Assembly (NCBI RefSeq): GCF_014204815.1 | Contig: NZ_JACHMC010000001.1 | Location: 2,232,001-2,296,000 of the forward strand | DNA length: 64,000 bases | Direction of reading: 5' to 3' | Source of the DNA: Micrococcus flavus | GTDB lineage: Bacteria > Actinomycetota > Actinomycetes > Actinomycetales > Micrococcaceae | Part shown: positions 1-8,169 of the stretch, in pieces | Position numbering within the stretch: the stretch's first letter is position 1 | Layout: the number at the start of each line of letters is the position of its first letter | Position numbers and translations under genes: made by a program | Notes under the pieces: model-generated | What the model saw: the letters and a program-made list of their open reading frames with translations, nothing else | What the model was told of the DNA's origin: nothing | Database searches by the model: none

Positions 1-2
1 TG

Positions 3-56
3 TGCGGCGCCCTGGCCTTCGCCCTCGGCCTCGCGACCCTGCGCCTCCTCGGCTGA
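3..56 (+). CDS. C-terminal end of an unidentified membrane protein (partial)
   Basis: Only the last 17 codons are inside the window, in frame 3, ending with TGA at 54-56. The residues are hydrophobic with a final basic pair of turns (ending ATLRLLG), which would suit the last membrane segment of an integral membrane protein. Too little is present to name a family. It converges on pstB across a strong shared hairpin. Confidence 0.45.
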   Translation, partial: CGALAFALGLATLRLLG

Positions 57-71
57 CCGACTGCCTCCACC

Positions 72-118
72 ACGACGGCGACCCCCGCCCGGACGTGCCG
101 GGCGGGGGTCGCCGTCGT
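72..118. terminator. Bidirectional terminator hairpin between the partial gene and pstB
   Basis: A perfect 21-bp inverted repeat (72-92 with 98-118) around a 5-nt loop lies between two convergent genes. There is no T tract on either side, so it is a U-less GC hairpin that could end transcription from both directions. Confidence 0.8.
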
Positions 119-140
119 CGTGCGCGGTGCGCGGGACGGC

Positions 141-920
141 TCAGCCGAAGCGGCCGGAGACGTAGTCCTCGGTCTGCTGGTTCGAGGGGTTGTTGAAGAT
201 GGTGTTCGTCTCGTCGAACTCGATGAGCTTGCCGGGCTCGCCGACGCCCTGGATGTTGAAGAACGCGGTCTTGTCCGCCACGCGCGCGGCCTGCTGCATG
301 TTGTGCGTGACGATGATGACCGTGTACTCCTCCTTGAGCTCGTTGATCAGGTCCTCGACCGCGAGGGTGGAGATCGGGTCGAGGGCCGAGCAGGGCTCGT
401 CCATGAGGATCACGTTGGGCTCCACCGCGATGGAGCGGGCGATGCACAGGCGCTGCTGCTGGCCGCCGGAGAGGCCGGAGCCCGGCTTGTCGAGGCGGTC
501 CTTGACCTCGTTCCACAGGTTGGCGCCACGCAGGGACTTCTCCACGATCTCGTCCGCGCGGGCCTTGTTCAGGCGCGTGCCATTGAGCTTGTAGCCGGCC
601 AGGACGTTGTCCCGGATGGACATGGTGGGGAACGGGTTCGGCCGCTGGAAGACCATGCCGATCTGCGAGCGGACGCGGACCGGATCGACGTTGGACGCGT
701 AGATGTTCTCGCCGTCGAGCAGCAGCTCGCCCTCCACGTGGGCGCCCGGGAGCACCTCGTGCATGCGGTTGATGCTGCGCAGGAACGTGGTCTTGCCGCA
801 GCCCGAGGGGCCGATGAACGCGGTGACCGTGCGGGGGGCGATCTCGATGTTCACGCCCTCCACCGCCTTGAAGGTGCCGTAGTAGACGTCGACGTCGTTG
901 GCCTGGATGCGCTTGGACAT
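141..920 (-). CDS. pstB: Phosphate ABC transporter ATP-binding protein PstB
   Basis: A 259-aa ATPase that powers high-affinity phosphate import through the PstCA channel at the inner face of the membrane. Walker A (GPSGCGKTT, residues 37-45), the ABC signature (LSGGQQQR), Walker B ending in [10 protein letters not shown] and the switch histidine (THNMQQ) are all present. The ATG at 918-920 is preceded by GAAGGA about 12 nt upstream. Much longer open reading in this frame upstream antisenses pstA and is not coding. It is the last gene of the pstSCAB operon, about 50 nt after pstA. Expression should follow the PHO box upstream of pstS. Confidence 0.97.
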   Translation of the reverse strand: MSKRIQANDVDVYYGTFKAVEGVNIEIAPRTVTAFIGPSGCGKTTFLRSINRMHEVLPGAHVEGELLLDGENIYASNVDPVRVRSQIGMVFQRPNPFPTMSIRDNVLAGYKLNGTRLNKARADEIVEKSLRGANLWNEVKDRLDKPGSGLSGGQQQRLCIARSIAVEPNVILMDEPCSALDPISTLAVEDLINELKEEYTVIIVTHNMQQAARVADKTAFFNIQGVGEPGKLIEFDETNTIFNNPSNQQTEDYVSGRFG

Positions 921-970
921 GGGTGCTTCGATTCCTTCGGGAGTCTCGGGTGAGGAGGGGCCGACGTCGG

Positions 971-2155
971 TCAGCGGCCGGACTTGGGGGCGAACGACTT
1001 GGCGATCACGCGGGCCAGCAGGTTCAGCGCCATGACGATCACCACGAGGACGAGGGCGGCGGCCCATGCGCGGGCGGTGGACGGGTCCGCCGCGGTCGGC
1101 GACGTGGGCGCGACCAGCTGGCGGTAGATGAACACCGGCAGGGCGGTCATCCAGTTGTCGAACGGGTCCCAGTTCACGTTGACGGCGAAGCCCGCGGTCA
1201 CCAGGATCGGCGCGGTCTCGCCGGCCACACGGGCGATCGCCAGCGTGACGCCCGAGGCGATGCCGGAGATGGCGGTCGGCAGGACGACCTTGGTGATGGT
1301 CTGCCACTTGCGCACGCCCAGGGCGTAGGCGCCCTCGCGCAGCTCGTTGGGGACGACGCGGAGCATCTCCTCCGTGGAGCGCACGACGACCGGGATCATC
1401 AGCACCGACAGGGCGATGGCCGCGGTGAAGCCCATCTGCACGTTCTGCAGGGCCTCCGGGCGGCTGCCCATGACCTGCTCGAGGACCCACGTGACGGCGG
1501 CATAGGCGAACAGGCCGGCCACGATCGAGGGGATGCCGGTCATGACGTCCACGAAGAAGATGATGGCCCGGGAGAACCAGCCGTCCCGCCCGTACTCCAC
1601 CAGGTAGATGGAGGTCAGCATGCCGATCGGCACCGAGATGATCGTGGCGAGCAGGGTGATGACGACCGTGCCGACCAGCGCGTGGCCGAAGCCGCCGGCC
1701 AGTCCGCCCGCCGGGGTGCCGGCGTCGAGCCAGTTGGAGTCGTCGACACCGGTGACGCCCTGCATGTCGTAGGCCATCACGTGCGGGTTGTTCACCAGGG
1801 TCGGCAGGCCCGTGGCCACCACGGACCACAGCACGGACACCAGCGGGGCCAGGGCGATGAGGAAGGCCAGCCAGACGAGGTTGCGCCACAGGCCGTCGGT
1901 GGCGCGGCGCCGGTTCTCCATGGCGCGGGTGGCCACGTACATGCCGAGCACGTAGAGGATCGCGGTGATCACGAGGAACGCGGCGATCGGGAAGCCCTCG
2001 GCCAGCAGCAGGGTCAGCCCGGCGCCGATCACGGCGGCGCCGACGAGGACGGCGATCCAGACCCAGCCGGGCTTGCGCCCGCCGCTGAGGGACTCCTGGC
2101 GCCGCGGGCGGAGGTCGGTCTCGGTGGGAGGAGTGGTGGTCACAGTGCTGCTCAC
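971..2155 (-). CDS. pstA: Phosphate ABC transporter permease PstA
   Basis: One of the two membrane subunits of the high-affinity phosphate importer. At 394 aa it is longer than the usual ~280-300 aa. The extra N-terminal part holds two additional hydrophobic segments (about residues 30-75) and a third before the standard permease core. The core carries the binding-protein-dependent transport signature around [11 protein letters not shown] and G-rich helices. GTG start at 2153-2155; pstC ends one base before it, so translation is probably coupled. The extended N-terminus is also familiar from other high-GC actinobacteria, so I regard it as a lineage feature rather than a mis-called start. Confidence 0.95.
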   Translation of the reverse strand: MSSTVTTTPPTETDLRPRRQESLSGGRKPGWVWIAVLVGAAVIGAGLTLLLAEGFPIAAFLVITAILYVLGMYVATRAMENRRRATDGLWRNLVWLAFLIALAPLVSVLWSVVATGLPTLVNNPHVMAYDMQGVTGVDDSNWLDAGTPAGGLAGGFGHALVGTVVITLLATIISVPIGMLTSIYLVEYGRDGWFSRAIIFFVDVMTGIPSIVAGLFAYAAVTWVLEQVMGSRPEALQNVQMGFTAAIALSVLMIPVVVRSTEEMLRVVPNELREGAYALGVRKWQTITKVVLPTAISGIASGVTLAIARVAGETAPILVTAGFAVNVNWDPFDNWMTALPVFIYRQLVAPTSPTAADPSTARAWAAALVLVVIVMALNLLARVIAKSFAPKSGR

Positions 2156-2156
2156 G

Positions 2157-3119
2157 TCAGTTCGCCCCCGAGAATTCCTTGTGCTTGTTCACGATCGCGC
2201 GGGCGATCATGTTCACCGCGAGGGTGATGATGAAGAGCATCAGGCCCGCGGCGATCAGCTCGTTGAGGCGCATGCCGAACGCCTCCGGGAAGTTCAGCGC
2301 GATCTCCGAGGGGATCGTCTGGTTGCGCCCGGACTGGATGAGGGACCAGGAGAAGATGCCCCCGGAGAGCACCATGGTCACGGCCATCGTCTCACCCAGG
2401 GCTCGGCCGAGGCCCAGCATGATCGAGGAGATGATGCCGGCGCGCGCGAAGGGGAACACCGTCATCTTGATCATCTCCCACCGGGTGGCGCCGAGGCCCA
2501 GGGCGGCCTCCTGGTGGAGGATCGGGGTCTGCGTGAAGATCTCCCGGCACAGGGCGGTGATGATCGGCAGCACCATGACCGAGAGGACGATGCCGGAGGT
2601 GAGGAGGGTGCGGCCCGTCGTCGTCGGGGCCCCGGCGAAGAACGGGATGAACCCGAGGTGCTCGTTCAGCCAGCCGTAGATCGGGACCATCAGCGGCGCC
2701 AGCGTCAGCCAGCCCCACACGCCGTAGACCACGGAGGGGATCGCGGCGAGCAAGTCGATGATGAAGCCGACCGGCTTGGCGATCCGCGGCGGGGCGTAGT
2801 GCGAGATGAAGAGCGCCACCCCGACCGCGACGGGGGTCGCCAGGAGGAGGGCGATGATCGCGGCCATCACCGTGCCCGCCATGAGCGGCCAGACGTACTC
2901 GAACAAGCTGTCGACGGGGGAGTCCAGATCCGCACCCGGGCGGATGGCCGGGAGCGCCTCGGAGACGAGGAAGATGGCCACGAAGGCCAGGACCAGCAGG
3001 ATGACGACGGCGGAGGCGAGCGCAAGGCCGGAGAAGACGCTGTCACCGGCACTGCCGGCTCGGGAGCCGCGCAGTGGGGTGGACGACTCGCGGGCCGTCG
3101 TGGGAGCGGGTGTGGACAC
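2157..3119 (-). CDS. pstC: Phosphate ABC transporter permease PstC
   Basis: A 320-aa partner permease of PstA. Six or so membrane segments are visible, the first at about residues 33-58, and the EAA-type loop lies around QEAALGLGATRWEM. GTG start at 3117-3119 with a GAGGGAAGG ribosome-binding sequence 4 nt upstream. It follows pstS across a 130-nt gap holding two hairpins, which probably lower permease expression relative to the binding protein. Confidence 0.96.
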   Translation of the reverse strand: MSTPAPTTARESSTPLRGSRAGSAGDSVFSGLALASAVVILLVLAFVAIFLVSEALPAIRPGADLDSPVDSLFEYVWPLMAGTVMAAIIALLLATPVAVGVALFISHYAPPRIAKPVGFIIDLLAAIPSVVYGVWGWLTLAPLMVPIYGWLNEHLGFIPFFAGAPTTTGRTLLTSGIVLSVMVLPIITALCREIFTQTPILHQEAALGLGATRWEMIKMTVFPFARAGIISSIMLGLGRALGETMAVTMVLSGGIFSWSLIQSGRNQTIPSEIALNFPEAFGMRLNELIAAGLMLFIITLAVNMIARAIVNKHKEFSGAN

Positions 3120-3158
3120 GGTGCCTTCCCTCGATGTCAGGGGGGAACAGAGACGGAG

Positions 3159-3179
3159 GGCCGGTGCAGCGCACCGGCC
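3159..3179 (-). promoter_or_regulatory. Small hairpin in the pstS-pstC intergenic gap
   Basis: A 9-bp perfect stem (3159-3167 with 3171-3179) and a 3-nt loop, directly downstream on the transcript of the larger hairpin at 3183-3221. It may add to attenuation or protect the 3' end of the pstS message. Confidence 0.4.
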
Positions 3180-3182
3180 TGG

Positions 3183-3221
3183 CCTTCGGCCGCCGGGCCC
3201 AGTGGACCCGGCGGCCGAAGG
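3183..3221 (-). promoter_or_regulatory. Intercistronic attenuator-type hairpin after pstS
   Basis: A perfect 15-bp stem (3183-3197 with 3207-3221) with a 9-nt loop lies between the pstS stop and the pstC start. It has no U tract. Inside a pst operon such a structure usually allows more binding protein than permease to be made, by partial termination or by stabilising the upstream message. That role is inference. Confidence 0.55.
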
Positions 3222-3249
3222 AGCGCCGTCGCGAGGACGGCGTCAGGGG

Positions 3250-4356
3250 TCAGCCCTGGACGGAGATAGCCTCGATGCGCTCCATCGCGGCGTCGCGGGT
3301 GGCGGCGGAGATCGGCGCGTTGCCGGCCGCACCCTCAGCAGTGCTCTGGCCGTCCTCGGAGATGACGTACTCGGCGAAGGCCTTCACCTGGTCGACGGTC
3401 TCCTGATTCTGGTACTGGTTGCAGTAGATGTGGTAAGAGACCAGCACCACCGGGTACACGCCGGCCTCGGTGGTGGCGCGGTCGAGCTCGATGGAGCCGT
3501 CCTCGTTGGCCTCGGACTTCTCGACGGCGGCGGCGGCGGCCTCGGAGGAGTACGCCACGTACTCCTCGCCGACCTTCACGTCCACGGTGCCCAGGCCGTC
3601 CACGGCGGAGGCGTCGGCGTAGGTGATGGCGCCCTCGTTGGAGGAGACCAGGCCCACGACGCCGGTGGTGCCCTGCGCGGACTCGGCGGTGATGTCGGCC
3701 GGCCAGGTCTCGACCTCGTCGTAGGACCAGGCGTCGCCGGCGGCCTCGGTGAGGTAGGCGGTGAAGTTCTCGGTGGTGCCCGAGTCGTCGGAGCGGTGCA
3801 CCACGGTGATCGGGGTGTCGGGCAGCTCGACGCCCTCGTTCTGGGAGGTGATGGCCTCGTCGTTCCAGGTGGTGATCTCGCCGGTGAACACGCGCGCGAT
3901 GGTCTCGGCGTCCATCTTGATGTTCTCCTCGACGCCCGGCAGGTTGTAGGCCACGGCGATCGGGGAGATGTAGGCCGGCACGTGGAACGCGCCCTGGTCA
4001 CCGCAGACCTGCTTGGCCTGCTCGGCCTCCTCCTCGTCCATGGCGGCGTCGGAGCCGGCGAAGAAGGTGGCGCCCTGCAGGAACTTCTCGCGGCCCGCGC
4101 CGGAGCCGTCCGGGGAGTACTGCACGGTGAGGTTCGGAGCCACGGAGGACACGCCCTGGGTCCAGGCGGTCATGGCGGCCTCCTGGGAGGAGGCACCGGC
4201 GCCGACCAGGTTGCCCTGCACGTCCGAGGTCGCGCCGCCCTCGGCGGTGGAGCTCGCGCCGCCGTTGCCGCCGTTGTCGGCGGAGGAGCAGGCGGTCAGG
4301 GCGAGGGCGGCGACGGAGAGCAGAGCGGCCGAGCGGCCGAAGCGGAGAGCCTTCAC
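3250..4356 (-). CDS. pstS: Phosphate-binding lipoprotein PstS
   Basis: A 368-aa extracytoplasmic phosphate-binding lipoprotein that delivers phosphate to PstCA. The N-terminus is a lipoprotein signal: two basic residues, a hydrophobic stretch and a lipobox ending L-T-A-C (Cys23 would be lipidated). It is followed by a Ser/Gly/Asn-rich linker and a GAGASSQ ligand-loop motif; HRSDDSGTTENF is the second phosphate-contact region. I chose the GTG at 4354-4356 because AAAGAGG lies 7 nt upstream and because the in-frame ATG at 4428 would put 24 unsuitable residues before the signal peptide. First gene of the pst operon. Confidence 0.95.
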   Translation of the reverse strand: MKALRFGRSAALLSVAALALTACSSADNGGNGGASSTAEGGATSDVQGNLVGAGASSQEAAMTAWTQGVSSVAPNLTVQYSPDGSGAGREKFLQGATFFAGSDAAMDEEEAEQAKQVCGDQGAFHVPAYISPIAVAYNLPGVEENIKMDAETIARVFTGEITTWNDEAITSQNEGVELPDTPITVVHRSDDSGTTENFTAYLTEAAGDAWSYDEVETWPADITAESAQGTTGVVGLVSSNEGAITYADASAVDGLGTVDVKVGEEYVAYSSEAAAAAVEKSEANEDGSIELDRATTEAGVYPVVLVSYHIYCNQYQNQETVDQVKAFAEYVISEDGQSTAEGAAGNAPISAATRDAAMERIEAISVQG

Positions 4357-4426
4357 GAGGGTGCCTCTTTCCAAGCGGTGACGGTGGCGGCGGCATGCCG
4401 GATTCCCCGGCCGCGCCATGTACGCC

Positions 4427-4432
4427 ACGGTA
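4427..4432 (-). promoter_or_regulatory. Candidate -10 of the pstS promoter
   Basis: TACCGT on the minus strand, about 70 nt before the pstS start and 10 nt downstream of the weakest PHO-box unit. It matches the TAnnnT pattern seen before many genes in this window. Confidence 0.45.
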
Positions 4433-4441
4433 GGGGCGCCA

Positions 4442-4481
4442 CATGAATCGCGTGTCCGCCGGGGATGAACACCCGGTGAAC
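4442..4481 (-). promoter_or_regulatory. PHO box (PhoP-type direct repeats) upstream of pstS
   Basis: On the minus strand GTTCACC (4481-4475), four bases, then GTTCATC (4470-4464): two 7-nt direct repeats with an 11-bp period, the layout known for the PhoP operator of Streptomyces. A weaker third unit, ATTCATG (4448-4442), sits two further 11-bp steps downstream. This suggests activation of pstSCAB by a PhoR-PhoP system under phosphate limitation. Confidence 0.7.
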
Positions 4482-4544
4482 TGCCCCACAGGCGCAGTGT
4501 CGTGCATCACACTGCGCCGGCGGGAACGCTCTCGTGGCCCGCAG

Positions 4545-4550
4545 TAGGGT
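4545..4550 (+). promoter_or_regulatory. Leaderless-type -10 (TAGGGT) of the FUSC gene
   Basis: TAGGGT with exactly 6 nt to the ATG at 4557 and no Shine-Dalgarno sequence between; transcription would begin at or next to the start codon. Confidence 0.55.
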
Positions 4551-4556
4551 GGCCGC

Positions 4557-5726
4557 ATGACGGACCGCCACGCCACCGCCACGGGCACGCTCCCCGCGGT
4601 GGACCCGGCGGGCCGCGGCCGGCGCCTGGTGCGGTTCGCCCGGCGTCGTGCGCGCGCGGGGTGGTCGCGGGTCCGCAGCTCCGTGCCCCATGCCGCCCTG
4701 ATGGCGACCTGCGCCGTGGGCGCGTACGCCTTCGCCGAGCGGGTGCTCGGCCATGAGCAGCCCCTGTTCGCCGCCACCGCCCTGCTGATCGCGCTGGGGT
4801 TCCAGCGCGAACCCAAGCTGCGCAAGGTCGCCGAGGTGGCGGTCGGCTGCACGCTGGGCATCCTGATCGGCGACCTGATGATGGCGGGCCTCGGCCGCGG
4901 GCTGTGGCAGGCCGTCGTCGTGGTGTTCGTCTCCGTGATGGTGGCGCGGTTCCTGGACTCGGGCGCCACGTTCACCATGCAGATGTCCCTGCAGTCCGTG
5001 CTCGTGGTGCTGCTCCCCCTCGGGGACCACGGTCCGTTCGCCCGCTCGGGGGACGCGCTCGTGGGCGGTGCCCTCGCCCTGGTGGTCACGTTCCTCTCCC
5101 CCCAGGACGCCGGCCGCGGCACGGCCCGGCAGCTGCGGGGCCTGTACGAGTCCATGTCCCGCGTGCTGCGCGAGCTCTCGCAGAGCCTGCGCGAGGAGGA
5201 GTCCCGCACGGCGTGGATGGCGCTCGTGGAGTGCCGGCGGACGCAGGGCACCCTCGACGAGGTCCGCCAGGAGCTGCGCGTGAGCGCCGAGCAGGCCGCG
5301 TTCAACCCGCTGCAGCGGTCCTCCCGCGGGTTCGTGGAGACGATGTCCCGCGCGGCGGACCGGTCCGACCTGGCCGTCCGCTCGCTGCGGATCGTGGCCC
5401 GTCGCGTGGTGTCGATCCTCGACCACGGCGCGGTGGACGACGACCACCGCGAGCGCCTGGCCGCATGGTTCGACGACGCCGCGGACGCCGTCGAGATCCT
5501 GCACCGCTCCCTCGTGGAGCCCCAGGAGGAGGGCCGCCACCGGTCCCTCGGTGTGGCCCGCGACGCCCTGGGGGCGTCCGCCGCCCGCCTCGACCCGCAT
5601 CGGCTGGCCGGCGGGACCGTGCACGGCGAGGCCCTCGTGATGCTCCTGCGCCCCATGATGGTCGATCTGCTCGAGGCCACAGGGGCCTCCCACGACGAGG
5701 CCGTCTCCTACCTGCCGCGGGTCTGA
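4557..5726 (+). CDS. FUSC / aromatic acid exporter family membrane protein
   Basis: A 389-aa protein with a cluster of hydrophobic segments in its first half (about residues 40-185), two of them in the halves of a PLFAATALLIALGFQREPK region typical of the FUSC (fusaric acid resistance/aromatic acid exporter) fold. A long, charged, helix-rich cytoplasmic domain follows. Family members export or sense small aromatic compounds, but the substrate cannot be told from sequence. It is divergent from pstS, 200 nt away, and is followed by radA after 66 nt. The leaderless-type promoter supports the ATG at 4557. Confidence 0.75.
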   Translation: MTDRHATATGTLPAVDPAGRGRRLVRFARRRARAGWSRVRSSVPHAALMATCAVGAYAFAERVLGHEQPLFAATALLIALGFQREPKLRKVAEVAVGCTLGILIGDLMMAGLGRGLWQAVVVVFVSVMVARFLDSGATFTMQMSLQSVLVVLLPLGDHGPFARSGDALVGGALALVVTFLSPQDAGRGTARQLRGLYESMSRVLRELSQSLREEESRTAWMALVECRRTQGTLDEVRQELRVSAEQAAFNPLQRSSRGFVETMSRAADRSDLAVRSLRIVARRVVSILDHGAVDDDHRERLAAWFDDAADAVEILHRSLVEPQEEGRHRSLGVARDALGASAARLDPHRLAGGTVHGEALVMLLRPMMVDLLEATGASHDEAVSYLPRV

Positions 5727-5780
5727 GGCCCGCGCCGCGCGCCGTGGGCGGAACGCCGCTACCGCGTCCGCGCCCCTGCC

Positions 5781-5786
5781 TACAGT
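5781..5786 (+). promoter_or_regulatory. Leaderless-type -10 (TACAGT) of radA
   Basis: TACAGT followed by 6 nt and the radA ATG at 5793; no ribosome-binding sequence is present. Confidence 0.55.
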
Positions 5787-5792
5787 GGGCGC

Positions 5793-7199
5793 ATGGCCAC
5801 CAAGACCGCCGCGAAGCGCGCCCCCGGATACCGCTGCACCGAGTGCGGCTGGACGTCCGTGAAGTGGGTGGGCCGCTGCGGGGAGTGCCAGGCGTGGGGC
5901 ACGGTCGAGGAGGCCGGCGGGGGCTCGACGCCGGGCCGCACCCGGGCCTCCACGGTGGCCTCCCCCGCTCCGCGCATCGGGGAGGTGGACGCCACCCTGG
6001 CCTCCTTCCGCACCACGGGCGTGCGGGAGCTGGACCGGGTGCTCGGCGGCGGCCTCGTGCCCGGGGCGGTGATCCTCCTGGCCGGCGAGCCCGGCATCGG
6101 CAAGTCGACGCTCCTGCTGGACGTGGCCGCCCAGACCGCCCGCGGCGCCGGCGGCGGCGGGGAGCGGAGCGTGCTGTACCTGACGGGCGAGGAGTCCGCG
6201 GCCCAGGTGCGGTCCCGGGCGGACCGGATCGGGGCGGTGGCGGACACCCTGCGCCTGGCGGCGGAGACGGACCTCGGGCGCGCCCTGGGCCAGATCGAGC
6301 GGACCGACCCGGCGCTCGTGGTGGTGGACTCGGTGCAGACCCTGCAGTCCGCCGAGGTGGAGGGCGTCGCCGGCGGCGTCACGCAGGTGCGCGAGGTGGC
6401 CGCGAGCCTCATCCGCACCGCCAAGGAGAAGGGCATCACCACCATCCTCGTGGGCCACGTGACCAAGGACGGTGCCATCGCCGGGCCCCGCCTGCTCGAG
6501 CACCTGGTGGACGTGGTCTGCCAGTTCGAGGGGGACCGCCACTCCCGGCTGCGCCTGGTGCGGGCCGTGAAGAACCGGTTCGGCCCCACGGACGAGGTCG
6601 GCTGCTTCGATCTGCGCGAGGACGGGATCGAGTCCCTCGACGACCCCTCCGGCCTGTTCCTGTCCGGGACCAAGGACCCCGTGGAGGGCACGTGCGTGAC
6701 CGTGACCCTCGAGGGCCGCCGCCCGCTGGTGGCCGAGGTGCAGTCCCTGCTCACCCCCTCGGGGGGCGGCAGCGCCCGCCGGACGGTCTCCGGCGTGGAC
6801 GCGGCCCGCGTGAACATGCTCCTGGCCGTCCTGCAGCGCCGCGCCCGCTTCGCCCTGGCGCAGGACGACTGCTACGTGGCCACAGTGGGCGGCGTGCGCC
6901 TGGCCGAGCCGGCCTCGGACCTCGCGGTGGCGGTGGCCATCGCCTCCGCCAAGCTCGGCGCACCCGTGCCCCAGGGCATGATCGCCGTCGGCGAGCTGGG
7001 CCTGGCCGGCGAGGTGCGGCCGGTGCCGGGCGTGGGACGGCGCGTCCGGGAGGCGGCGCGGCTCGGCTTCACCCGTGCCCTCGTGCCCCGCACCCCGGAG
7101 CCTCTCGGGGAGGTGCCGGCCGGCTTCTCGGTGGCCGAGGTCGGCACCCTGGGCGAGGCCCTCGGCTCCATCCAGTCCTGGACCGGCGGACAACCCTGA
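5793..7199 (+). CDS. radA: DNA repair protein RadA
   Basis: A 468-aa RecA-like, DnaB-type branch-migration factor that helps process recombination intermediates. It has an N-terminal four-cysteine zinc finger (C15, C18, C29, C32), a RecA ATPase core with Walker A GEPGIGKST (about 98-106), the family-specific KNRFG motif (about 260-264), and a C-terminal Lon-protease-like domain. Length and order match the family. The gene converges with 7204-8127, leaving only 4 nt between stop codons. Confidence 0.96.
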   Translation: MATKTAAKRAPGYRCTECGWTSVKWVGRCGECQAWGTVEEAGGGSTPGRTRASTVASPAPRIGEVDATLASFRTTGVRELDRVLGGGLVPGAVILLAGEPGIGKSTLLLDVAAQTARGAGGGGERSVLYLTGEESAAQVRSRADRIGAVADTLRLAAETDLGRALGQIERTDPALVVVDSVQTLQSAEVEGVAGGVTQVREVAASLIRTAKEKGITTILVGHVTKDGAIAGPRLLEHLVDVVCQFEGDRHSRLRLVRAVKNRFGPTDEVGCFDLREDGIESLDDPSGLFLSGTKDPVEGTCVTVTLEGRRPLVAEVQSLLTPSGGGSARRTVSGVDAARVNMLLAVLQRRARFALAQDDCYVATVGGVRLAEPASDLAVAVAIASAKLGAPVPQGMIAVGELGLAGEVRPVPGVGRRVREAARLGFTRALVPRTPEPLGEVPAGFSVAEVGTLGEALGSIQSWTGGQP

Positions 7200-7203
7200 C
7201 CGC

Positions 7204-8127
7204 TCAGCCCCCCGTGGACGCCGGTGCCGGTGCGGCGGGGGCGGGCGTGGCGGAGGTCGTCGGCGCGCTCGGCGTCGGAGCCGCGAGGGAGGAGGCCGGG
7301 GCGGGCGTGGCCGTGCCCGGCGCCGGCGAGGTCGGCGACGCGGCACGGCTCGGTGACCCCCCGGACTCCGGGGAAGGAGCAGGGGCCGTGGCAGAGGGCG
7401 AGGGCGAGGCGGAGGGCGATGGTGCGGCGGTGGCAGAGGGCGTCGGCGAGGCGGTGGCCGGAGCCCGCTCCTCGAGGACGGTCAGCGCCACGGGCCGGGA
7501 GCTCACGTCCCCCAGGCTGACCGTGAGGGCGTAGCGCCCGGGTTCGGTGAGTCCACCCCGTCGCGTGCAGTCGGGCGAGGAGGTCCGGCCATCCCACCGG
7601 TACACCGCGCGCTGCTGGTCTCCCGGCTCGAGGGCCACCTCCTGGTGCGTGGGGTCCGCCTGGCAGACGCGCGTGCTCAGCACCTGGCCGCCCTCGGCGT
7701 CCTCGATCCGGAACTCCTGCACCGCCGTGCCCACGTCCGCACGGCACGGACGGGCCGAGAGGTTCGTGACGCCCAGGTGGAGCACCGCCTCCTGGCCGCG
7801 CAGGTACGCGTCCCGGTCCGCGGAGGCCACCACGCGCAGGTCCGTGGGAGCGCAGGCCGGCAGCGCGGCCACGTCCGCGTCGTCCTGCCCGAGGAGGCCC
7901 GAGGCGGAGGCCCGCGCCGGCGTCGGGGAGGAGACGGGGGTGGGCGCCGCGCTGGGGGACGCCTCGGCGTCGCCCCCGGCCGCGGGCAGGAGGCTGTTGA
8001 CCAGGGCGCCCAGGCCCCACCCGGCCAGGAGCAGCACCAGCGCGGCCAGCACCGCCGCCACCAGGCGGCGACGCCGGTAGACGGCCGCGGACGGGCGCTT
8101 GCGGGGCTCGTGGGATGAGGAGGGCAT
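7204..8127 (-). CDS. Membrane-anchored extracellular protein with Ser/Pro/Ala-rich tail, unknown function
   Basis: A 307-aa protein with a short basic cytoplasmic N-terminus, one membrane segment (about residues 22-45), a low-complexity Ser/Pro/Ala linker, a compact beta-rich domain of about 120 residues with paired cysteines (LPAC, PCRAD, VCQAD, PDCTRR), and an 85-residue Ala/Pro/Ser/Thr tail. The middle resembles extracellular DUF4232-like or Ig-like modules, but I cannot assign a family firmly. It is divergent from mutY by 42 nt, with a shared compact promoter region. The ATG at 8125-8127 is chosen because TACCCT lies 7 nt upstream and the next in-frame start lies within mutY. Confidence 0.7.
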   Translation of the reverse strand: MPSSSHEPRKRPSAAVYRRRRLVAAVLAALVLLLAGWGLGALVNSLLPAAGGDAEASPSAAPTPVSSPTPARASASGLLGQDDADVAALPACAPTDLRVVASADRDAYLRGQEAVLHLGVTNLSARPCRADVGTAVQEFRIEDAEGGQVLSTRVCQADPTHQEVALEPGDQQRAVYRWDGRTSSPDCTRRGGLTEPGRYALTVSLGDVSSRPVALTVLEERAPATASPTPSATAAPSPSASPSPSATAPAPSPESGGSPSRAASPTSPAPGTATPAPASSLAAPTPSAPTTSATPAPAAPAPASTGG

Positions 8128-8134
8128 GGGATCC

Positions 8135-8162
8135 AGGGTAGGCCCGGGCGCGGCTCTAGAGT
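8135..8162. promoter_or_regulatory. Compact divergent leaderless promoter pair (7204 gene / mutY)
   Basis: Minus-strand TACCCT (8140-8135) lies 7 nt before the ATG of the leftward gene. Plus-strand TAGAGT (8157-8162) lies 7 nt before the mutY ATG. The two hexamers are only 16 bp apart, so each would occupy the -35 zone of the other. Confidence 0.5.
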
Positions 8163-8169
8163 GGACGGC

